From Symbiodinium natans (taxonomy: Eukaryota; Sar; Dinophyceae; Suessiales; Symbiodiniaceae), in NCBI GenBank assembly GCA_905221605.1, contig CAJNDS010001547.1, positions 1-14,433 of the forward strand: DNA of 14,433 nucleotides, in the 5' to 3' direction. Below the pieces are notes generated by a model, which saw only the letters and a program-made list of their open reading frames with translations, was not told the origin of the DNA and did no database searches. Positions 8,862 to 14,433 of the stretch are shown here, in pieces. Made by a program: the position numbers and the translations under genes. Within the stretch, counting starts at the first letter, position 1. Every line of letters starts with the position of its first letter.

Positions 8862-8873
8862 TTTTGGCTCAAG
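8862..8873 (+). other. Relict dinoflagellate spliced-leader 3' end
   Basis: TTTTGGCTCAAG matches the last 12 bases of the conserved 22-nt dinoflagellate spliced leader exactly. The ten bases before it do not match. In dinoflagellates, truncated spliced leaders encoded in the genome mark sequences copied back from trans-spliced mRNA (established for many genes). It lies 518 bp upstream of the Gag start codon in the right orientation. A 12-base exact match somewhere in 14 kb on either strand is expected by chance with a probability of roughly 0.002. Confidence 0.6.
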
Positions 8874-8885
8874 TGGCTCTGACTG

Positions 8886-8974
8886 TGAAAAAGAGAGAGT
8901 TGTCCGCACTTGTGTGAGAGGTCAGGGTTCGTGCTTTCAAGGGAAAAGGTACCAGAGGGACCTTCGGTTTTTCA
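8886..8974 (+). repeat. Possible very short LTR or LTR end (TG...CA)
   Basis: The stretch starts TGAAAAA and ends TTTTTCA, a perfect 7-bp terminal inverted repeat with the TG/CA ends usual for LTRs. It ends two bases before a candidate primer-binding site. At 89 bp it would be unusually short. More safely, only the right edge at 8974 is suggested, and the left edge may lie farther upstream. The matching 3' LTR is not in the window. Confidence 0.3.
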
Positions 8975-9380
8975 CGTGGTAGCGGAGCTTGTGCCTTGTG
9001 GTACGAGCCCGTGTATGGTCTTTGGTTGTCTGTCAGGACTCTGTGAGTGCCTGGAGGCAAGTTTGGGTTTGGAGCCCAGACTGCCAGTGGACCGGAATCT
9101 CTTGTACTCGGACCGTGTAAGTGAGTACCGGGAAGCCTATCCTGTGAGGAGGCGGATCCGGACTCATCAGGCTTGGAAGCAGTTGGTTCAGCGGCTGTTG
9201 AGGCACTTTGGAGCCCGGGCAAGGTGGTTTGTCTGGAACTGGATTGGTTGTGACCGATCTTGGAGGAATACGGTGCTTGGTAGAGTAGAACTAAGGTTCT
9301 TCAGGAGCCTGGACCATCTGGTGTTGGTGAGAGAATTTTCGCCAGAAGACGTTGTGGAGAGACTGCAGGCTGGAGCCTGA
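8910..9380 (+). other. Leader with a 156-codon upstream open frame, probably untranslated
   Basis: Between the candidate primer-binding site and the Gag start lies about 400 bp of leader. A frame opens at 8910 and closes with TGA at 9378-9380, 11 bases before the Gag ATG and in another frame. It has no recognisable domain, is rich in Arg, Leu and Val, and its start lies upstream of the putative primer-binding site. I read it as an upstream open frame within the leader rather than a gene. If translated, it would affect Gag initiation. Confidence 0.25.
8977..8988 (+). other. Candidate tRNA primer-binding site
   Basis: TGGTAGCGGAGC resembles the primer-binding sites complementary to the 3' end of eukaryotic initiator methionine tRNA used by many copia elements. 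It matches 10 of 12 bases of the plant form (TGGTATCAGAGC) and 10 of the first 11 of the animal form. It begins with TGG, as required for pairing with the CCA tail, and follows CA plus a two-base gap, the normal layout after a 5' LTR. Confidence 0.4.
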
Positions 9381-9391
9381 GTTCAGGAACT

Positions 9392-12346
9392 ATGTTGAAT
9401 ACATCCCCACGACATACCAGTGGAGCTCATGTGAGGAGTCCAAGAGGTGGACGAGAGCGTGGAAGCTCTGTGCCCATCATGGATGCTGAGACAAGGCGAA
9501 GGGTAGACCCTTTTCCGGGTTTGGGAAATCCCAACCCACTGTGGGTGCAAGGTTTGGCACAAGGAAGCCAACCTGTGTATGGCCCAGTGCCCAGAGGTCG
9601 AACTCCCGCCAGAAGCCCTCATGGGGTAGCTACTGGAGCACCCCAACAGACAATGGGAGGCCCTTCGTTTCCCCCTGGTTTGCCTCAGCAAGCGGTAGGA
9701 AGTCCTTCGTTACCACCAGGACTATCCACTGGACCTCCTCAACCTGTGGTGACACCATCACAAACATCACCCGACGTGCAAGGGTTGACGAGACAAGTGC
9801 GAGAATTGGAAAGCATGATGCAGCAACTGGTTGTGCAGCAACAGCAGTTTATGCAAACGATGACTTCGTCCATGGTGCAGCAACAGCAGCAGCATCAGCA
9901 GTGGATGATACAGCAGCATCAGCAACAGCAGCCACAGCAACAGCAACAGGTGAATCCCCCCTTACCTCAGGATGGTGTTCCTGAGAACATGCCCAGTTCT
10001 TCTTCGGGATGTCAAGGTGCATCGCCAGTGGGTACTCCTGCGAAGGGGACCCAGCTTTTTCGGATGGCGAGCCCAAGTCCCCCACTGAGACCTCCACCTC
10101 TGGAGCAAGAAAGGGAAAGGGATGTGTTTGCTCGATCGGACAAATGGTTGCCCAGTTTGCCGACCATTGACTTTTCGTCTTGGAAGGATCGCATCTCTGA
10201 AGCTCTTGGATTCTTGACCTGGATGGAGAAGCTGACCAGTTGGGTTGGTTTGGGTTCAGAAGTGTTTCCCAATGAGCTCATGCATGCGGTGAAGACTCAA
10301 GAAGAGTCTCGGCTGAAACAGGATCGACTTACTGTGGAGCAACAGAAGAGGTCGACGAGGCTGATGCACATCCTGCGACAGACTTTTGCAAATCATGAGA
10401 AGAGTTCTCTGATTTTGCAGACATATGTTGAAAGTGAGAGCACTTATCAACAATCTGGTTTTGTGGCTTTGAGATTGCTGGCGAAGGAGTTTTGCCTGAA
10501 GTCGCGAGCTGAATGCCTGTTCTTTCGGTCGCAGCTGGTGAATCAAACCGTGAAAGCACCCAGTATTCCGGAGATCATTCGAAAGATTGAGCATGAGTTG
10601 AACAAGTACACCAAGCTGCTCAATAGTCTTGATCCCGATGTGCATGCTGGTGGTTTGCAGATCCAAGAAGCGGATTCGGTTATGGTTTTGCTGCGCAGTT
10701 TGCCAGATCGGTGTAGAAGCCATTGCTTGTTGCATGGCGATAGTGAATCGTTTGAAGATCTGAAAAGAGTTGCTCTGAAGTTTGAGGTGCAACAAAGGGT
10801 GTGGTCAGAAGCCCCTGGCACGAAGCTTCAACCTTTTCGAGATCCCAATGAGGGAAAGGGCAACGAAGGAAAACCAAAAGGCAAAGGAAAGGAACAGAAA
10901 GGCAAGCGCGAATCAAGCAAAGGTGCTGGCAAACGAGCTTCAAGCCAGAACAAGAAGGATGTGGAGTGCTATGTGTGTGGTGGAAAGGGACATTATGCCC
11001 GCGATTGCTGGTATAAGGAGGGAGATTCAGGCAAGAAGCCCAATTCCCCCAATGCTAAGGCGAAAGCCAAGGCAAAAGGAGATCCCAAGAAAAAGCCCGA
11101 AAAGGGAAAGCCCAAAGGAAAAGGCAAAGGAAAGGGGAAGACAGTTGCTGAAGTCTCCCAAGAGGGTGAGTCGAGTGACTACCAGCTAACTGGAGGTGAA
11201 TGGAATGAACCTGAGTCAGAGGCCCGAGTGGAATCTGTGTTGCAACCTCTGGAAGGATTGCTCGATGAAGTGAGAAAAGAGTGGATTCCCCGGAGTACTG
11301 ATGAGATAGATTGGTCATGGGAAATTGAGACGAGAGTCCGGATTGCCGAGTTGGAGCATCGGATCTCTACCGATTTATCTCAGATGTTGCCATCTAAGTC
11401 AGTTCGGTCTTTGATGAAACCTCCGATGAATCAAGTCAAAAGCATGGAAAAGGATGATGCAAGCAAATGGTGGTTGATTGACTCAGGAGCATCGGTGACT
11501 GTGATTGCGAAAAGATACTTGGATGAGTTCCAGATCTTGGATCGGAAGGCGTTGGGACCTAATGAGAGGTACTCAGCAGCCAACGATACCCCGGTGAATG
11601 TCTTCGAGCGAGTTCGCATCCGAGCCTTGCTGCCTATGTATGAAGGAAAGCAGTATCTTGGTTTGACATCGGTGTGTGTGACTGGAGTTGTAGCAGATGT
11701 GGCTCACAACATCTTGAGCACCGAGCAGATGGTGAATACTGGTTGGGAAGTGAAGTTCACTCGAAGAGAGATTTCGCTGCGACACGAGAAGAAAGGAGTC
11801 ATGGGATATGGAGTATCCTGGGCTGGATGTCCTTGGATCTACCTGCAAGGTGATGCTGGAAAGCGAAAGAAAGTAACCTTTGGAAGAACTGAGGTTCGAC
11901 CCATGGATGTGGATGATGGCCAACGACCGATGGAGGTTGATCAGATGCAGTCAGTGCAGTCAATGACCAAGAAAAAGCAAGAAGAAATGGAGCTGCATCG
12001 GATGCGAGGCCACATTCCTTTTTCGTCCGAATGTCCTCATTGTCGGATGACAAGAGGAACAACCCAGCATCGTCGGACCAAGGATGCTCAAGACCGTCCC
12101 GTGGCGTTGCAAGCAGATTTCTGCTTCATCAACCTGGTAACTGGTACTTTTGCGAAAGACCAGCCGACGGCTCCCAACATGAAAGTACTGGTCATGACTG
12201 AAATGTCAACCATAATGATTGGATGTCTGTTGGTAGGGACCAATGCTGACAATACCTCCAGCTGGATTCGTTATTGGATGAATGCTTTCGGACTGGACAT
12301 TGGAATGCTTTCGGACTGGACATTGCAGGGTCTGCTGTACTGTTGA
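9392..12346 (+). CDS. Gag-protease-integrase N-terminal part of a copia polyprotein (984 codons, ends by frameshift)
   Basis: Residues 1-145 are Pro/Gly-rich and disordered. About 146-189 is Gln-rich (CAG/CAA runs). About 250-474 is a helical Gag core of the copia type. Lys/Gly-rich stretches at about 489-523 and 554-583 flank a zinc knuckle, C-x2-C-x4-H-x4-C, at 526-539; together these should bind RNA. The protease active site is DSGAS at 697-701, preceded by WWLI, and processes the polyprotein. An HHCC-like finger (H869, H874, C881, C884) precedes the integrase core, whose first catalytic Asp is D909 in QADF. The frame then runs into a 23-bp duplication and stops 15 codons later, before the second Asp. 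The start at 9392 is the first ATG in frame; M30 (9479) has a purine-rich, ATGG context and could be used instead. The product acts in cytoplasmic virus-like particles. Confidence 0.88.
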   Translation: MLNTSPRHTSGAHVRSPRGGRERGSSVPIMDAETRRRVDPFPGLGNPNPLWVQGLAQGSQPVYGPVPRGRTPARSPHGVATGAPQQTMGGPSFPPGLPQQAVGSPSLPPGLSTGPPQPVVTPSQTSPDVQGLTRQVRELESMMQQLVVQQQQFMQTMTSSMVQQQQQHQQWMIQQHQQQQPQQQQQVNPPLPQDGVPENMPSSSSGCQGASPVGTPAKGTQLFRMASPSPPLRPPPLEQERERDVFARSDKWLPSLPTIDFSSWKDRISEALGFLTWMEKLTSWVGLGSEVFPNELMHAVKTQEESRLKQDRLTVEQQKRSTRLMHILRQTFANHEKSSLILQTYVESESTYQQSGFVALRLLAKEFCLKSRAECLFFRSQLVNQTVKAPSIPEIIRKIEHELNKYTKLLNSLDPDVHAGGLQIQEADSVMVLLRSLPDRCRSHCLLHGDSESFEDLKRVALKFEVQQRVWSEAPGTKLQPFRDPNEGKGNEGKPKGKGKEQKGKRESSKGAGKRASSQNKKDVECYVCGGKGHYARDCWYKEGDSGKKPNSPNAKAKAKAKGDPKKKPEKGKPKGKGKGKGKTVAEVSQEGESSDYQLTGGEWNEPESEARVESVLQPLEGLLDEVRKEWIPRSTDEIDWSWEIETRVRIAELEHRISTDLSQMLPSKSVRSLMKPPMNQVKSMEKDDASKWWLIDSGASVTVIAKRYLDEFQILDRKALGPNERYSAANDTPVNVFERVRIRALLPMYEGKQYLGLTSVCVTGVVADVAHNILSTEQMVNTGWEVKFTRREISLRHEKKGVMGYGVSWAGCPWIYLQGDAGKRKKVTFGRTEVRPMDVDDGQRPMEVDQMQSVQSMTKKKQEEMELHRMRGHIPFSSECPHCRMTRGTTQHRRTKDAQDRPVALQADFCFINLVTGTFAKDQPTAPNMKVLVMTEMSTIMIGCLLVGTNADNTSSWIRYWMNAFGLDIGMLSDWTLQGLLYC
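12281..12326 (+). repeat. 23-bp tandem duplication breaking the integrase frame
   Basis: The 22 bases beginning AATGCTTTCGGACTGG at 12281 recur from 12304, a period of 23. Because 23 is not a multiple of three, the frame shifts by two. Between the first catalytic Asp (12116) and the second (12352) there are 236 bases; minus 23 this is 213, exactly 71 codons. The duplication alone therefore accounts for the shift. Confidence 0.95.
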
Positions 12347-12531
12347 GGACAGACAGCGAGACAGCGGTGAGCGCCCTCATCAAGAGAGCCAATCTGGGGA
12401 TTAGGATTGTGACCCAAAGAGCACCTCCGCAGGGACATGAAGCGGTTGGTGGTGTGGAAAGGGCAGTGAGAACACTCAAGGAGTTGTTCAGCACGGTGAG
12501 GTTGGATCTACGAGCGCAGGGCTTGACTTGA
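12304..12531 (+). pseudogene. Integrase core, second part (frame 2 of the broken pol)
   Basis: The frame starting in the second copy of the duplication continues the integrase. It has the second catalytic Asp in RTDSET (codon at 12352) and the catalytic Glu in GGVERAV (codon at 12457), 35 codons later, as expected for the DD35E catalytic triad that joins element DNA to the host chromosome. All three catalytic residues are thus present, only split between frames. The frame ends at TGA 12529-12531. The next conserved stretch continues one frame over, pointing to a single-base loss near 12510-12530. It has no start codon of its own in a plausible context, so it is a fragment and not a gene. Confidence 0.8.
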
Positions 12532-12662
12532 AGAGAAGTCCTCGAGCGTTTGAGTTTGGTCTGATTTACTGTGCTGCAATGCACAATCACCATGCAGCTG
12601 CCTTTGATGGGAAGAAATCACCCCAGGAGTTGGTACTACAGAGATCCCTCCATGAGTGTTGA
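12519..12662 (+). pseudogene. Integrase C-terminal segment (frame 3), closed by an in-frame TGA
   Basis: From about 12519 a third frame reads on with AFEFGLIYCAAMHNHHAA and a short KKSPQEL motif. This matches the region after the DDE core in copia integrases, where the conserved HN and TPxE-like motifs sit. It meets TGA at 12660-12662. After that codon the same frame continues with sensible sequence (GATVLAELPDS), so the TGA looks like a point mutation in an otherwise continuous frame. Confidence 0.7.
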
Positions 12663-14433
12663 TCGTCGTTGATAGGTGCTACAGTTCTGGCTGAGCTACC
12701 GGATTCGATGAAAACCACGGCGCTCTCCCGGTTTGTGGAAGCAGCCTATGTGTACCCTGAAGTTGGTGGCTTGCCTCATGTTGTGAGTGCCATGGTGGAT
12801 GGTTGTCCAAAACACTTTCGAGCAAAGTCCATCAAGCACATCGTTCCGTTGAAGATTGGGTTGGAGCATTGTCAACATTTGCTCAAGGAGCATGATCCAT
12901 CGGATACATTTGCTCCCCCGATTCTGAAGGAGAAAGAGGATGGTGTGCCCGATCGGATTGAAGGTGAAGCGGACAAGGCCTTTGAGGGCCGAGTGTCTGA
13001 GGGACCGACCACCGACATGAGCAAAGTTGGACCTCCAGCTGCATGGGTGAAGGAACATGGTGGCACAGCGAACTGTCCTGCGTGTGGTCCAAAAAGAGGA
13101 AAAGCCAACCACAATGCTGAATGCCGAAAACGGTATGATGATTGGTTGAAAGCTCAACGACAACGGTTGGAATCGAAAGAACCAACAGAGGAAACTCCAA
13201 AAATGGACCAGAGAAGCTCAAAGGATGCGGGGGTGATGGAGTCTGGAAGTGAGCCTTCACTCCTGAAACGCACGAAGATCACCTATGAGAGTCGACCAGA
13301 TCCCAAGTTGGAGGAGAAGCAAAGCGTCCCAACACCTGCGACAGAAGTTGTGGATGTTGACATGGAGGATTTTGAGGATCCAAGTTTGCCTTACCAAGGG
13401 ATTCCAGATGAGGCAATGGAACCTGGATACTTCGAAGGAGAAACTCCCGCTGAGGATGAAGCGATCCCAATGGAGGAAGAAAAACCTCAAATGGATGTGG
13501 ATTCAGTTGCAAATGAGTCCAGTCGAGTTCCCCGGCGTTTAGAGAGTTTAACTTCAGATGTGAACTCAGTTCCAGATGAGTCCAATCGAGTTCCCCGGCT
13601 GATCAATCGTATTTATTTAGACCCAAGACTCGATGTGCCTCAAGGTCCTATTAAAATGGTAAGCAGTGACGAGAGTCCGAAGTTGGTACATGTGACCAAT
13701 TCGATTCTGCTCAACAAGAATAGCACTTTCCCGGAGTCCATGAAGGTGTGTGGATCCCAAGTTTGGCTGGCAAGACCCACGAGTGTTCTGTCTGAGATAG
13801 ATGGATGTCCATTAGATGTGGATAAAACAGTGGAAGGCCGGCGAACTGAGCTGCAGAGTATGACTGCTCACAAAGCAGGGAGAGTGGTTGGAGCAGACGA
13901 GGCTCAGAAGTATGCTCGTCAGCATGGGATAAAGATCATCCCAACCCGATGGGTCATAGGCCCAAAGGTGGTGAATGGCAAGGAAGCTGTGAGAGCTCGG
14001 TGTGTGGTGCAAGACATCGCAAAGGGGAGCACAGCATCATCTTTAGGACTGAGTGCTACGACTCCTTCTTTAGAAGCGTTACGGACGCTTTTGGCCATTG
14101 CTTCGGTAGATGCTATGGATATCGCAACTTTGGATGTTAGCACTGCATTCTTGCATTCCCCCCTTCCGAAAGGATCGAAGGCGATTATCCAATTGCCCAA
14201 GGATGTTTCCGCCTGCAAGGACTATTATGTCCCGGTGTTTATGATTCTGGATCAAGCCATGAATGGTTTTAGAGTTGCCGCCAAAGCTTGGAACTTGAAG
14301 CTGGCGACAGTTGTGAAGAAAGTTGGGTTGAAGCAATGCCCAACGGAACCTTCCGTCTTCGAGGGCACTGTGAGAGGGAAAAGATTCCTCATGTTGTGCT
14401 ATGTGGACGATTTGATTCTGTGTGGCACTAGAG
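12663..14433 (+). CDS. Pol C-terminal part: linker, zinc knuckle and copia reverse transcriptase, open to the window end
   Basis: After the TGA this frame stays open for 590 codons and leaves the window without a stop; its first ATG is at 12708. The first ~130 codons finish the integrase region. A Cys/His cluster, C-x2-C-x8-H-x3-C, lies at 13074-13124. An acidic Glu/Pro-rich linker follows (about 13150-13600). The RVT_2 reverse transcriptase runs from about 13740: TRWV (13944-13955), first catalytic Asp in TLDVSTAFLH (codon 14133), NGFRVAAKAW (14262-14291; the copia LYGLKQAxRAW position) and YVDD (14400-14411) with two catalytic Asp residues. RT copies element RNA to cDNA in the particle. RNase H would follow outside the window. 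The RT motifs look intact although the integrase is broken upstream. Confidence 0.88.
13074..13124 (+). other. Second Cys/His knuckle in Pol, between integrase and RT
   Basis: CPACGPKRGKANHNAEC followed by RKRYDDW. The spacing C-x2-C-x8-H-x3-C differs from the retroviral C-x2-C-x4-H-x4-C form. It could bind zinc and nucleic acid. A knuckle at this place is not part of the textbook copia layout. Confidence 0.55.
13494..13598 (+). repeat. In-frame 63-bp-period duplication in the Pol linker
   Basis: The stretch at 13494-13535 (encoding DVDSVANESSRVPR) recurs at 13557-13598 (encoding DVNSVPDESNRVPR). The period is 63 bases, exactly 21 codons, with substitutions between copies, so the duplication is older than the inactivating lesions and was tolerated in frame. 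Confidence 0.85.

Larger units (their letters stand above)
8862..14433 (+). mobile_element. Ty1/copia-type retrotransposon, 5' part, inactivated, cut by window end
   Basis: Domain order on the plus strand is Gag, CCHC knuckle, aspartic protease, HHCC finger, DDE integrase, linker, and RT ending just after YVDD. Integrase before RT is diagnostic of the copia (Pseudoviridae) class, as against gypsy. RNase H, the 3' LTR and the downstream flank are outside the window. The left boundary is uncertain: I place it at the relict spliced leader, but a 5' LTR could extend further left. The pol frame is interrupted three times between 12304 and 12662, so this copy could not make a full polyprotein without recoding or sequence errors. 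Confidence 0.9.

Noticed and set aside
8949-8960. GGTACCAGAGGG as an alternative primer-binding site
   Set aside because: It lacks the leading T of TGG, matches the initiator-tRNA complement less well (9 of 12), and is not preceded by a CA terminus.
9541-9984. A 147-codon Ala/Thr-rich frame overlapping the Gag start
   Set aside because: It is the shifted reading of the CAG/CAA repeats (Ala/Thr codons) and not an independent gene.
10256-10795. Minus-strand frames of up to 179 codons across Gag
   Set aside because: They are antisense shadows of a strongly supported Gag frame and have no domain.
12696-13260. Minus-strand frames of 80-155 codons opposite Pol
   Set aside because: They lie antisense to the open Pol frame with clear RT continuity, and show no family resemblance.
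8862-14433. Gypsy element or retrovirus
   Set aside because: Integrase precedes RT, the RT is of the RVT_2 type, and no envelope gene is seen. This is a copia-class element.

Overview
The window looks like nuclear DNA of a dinoflagellate, probably of the Symbiodiniaceae type. The grounds are a Ty1/copia-type polyprotein with no prokaryotic gene organisation, a 12-base exact match to the 3' end of the dinoflagellate spliced leader upstream of that polyprotein, and large stretches of repetitive non-coding DNA. The host assignment is an inference; no host housekeeping gene is present.

Positions 1-7274 are a head-to-tail tandem array of 3.75 copies of a unit of about 1.95 kb (starts at 1, 1916, 3866 and 5815). 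Copies 2-4 are nearly identical and copy 1 is more diverged. Each unit holds a segment of about 1.46 kb bounded by imperfect terminal inverted repeats (core ACTGTGGAGGTCACT, then GCTTCCCTAC). These segments are separated by spacers of 429-490 bp. The array stops exactly at the outer end of such a repeat, at 7274. I see no convincing gene in it.

Positions 7275-8861 are degenerate low-copy DNA. A minus-strand remnant resembles the C-terminal tail of a LINE-type reverse transcriptase. Plus-strand protein-like stretches hop between frames at about 7780-8520. A presumed promoter or LTR zone follows.

Positions 8862-14433 are a Ty1/copia-class retroelement in plus orientation, cut by the window end. 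Its order is: relict spliced leader, possible LTR end and tRNA primer-binding site, leader, Gag (Gln-rich, Gag core, Lys/Gly-rich, CCHC knuckle), aspartic protease (DSGAS), HHCC plus integrase core, a second Cys/His knuckle, acidic linker, and reverse transcriptase up to YVDD. This protease-integrase-RT order is that of Pseudoviridae/copia. The reading frame is broken three times within about 360 bp of the integrase: a 23-bp tandem duplication at 12281-12326, a one-base frameshift near 12510-12530, and an in-frame TGA at 12660. Afterwards 590 codons stay open to the window end. This copy therefore looks recently inactivated rather than ancient.
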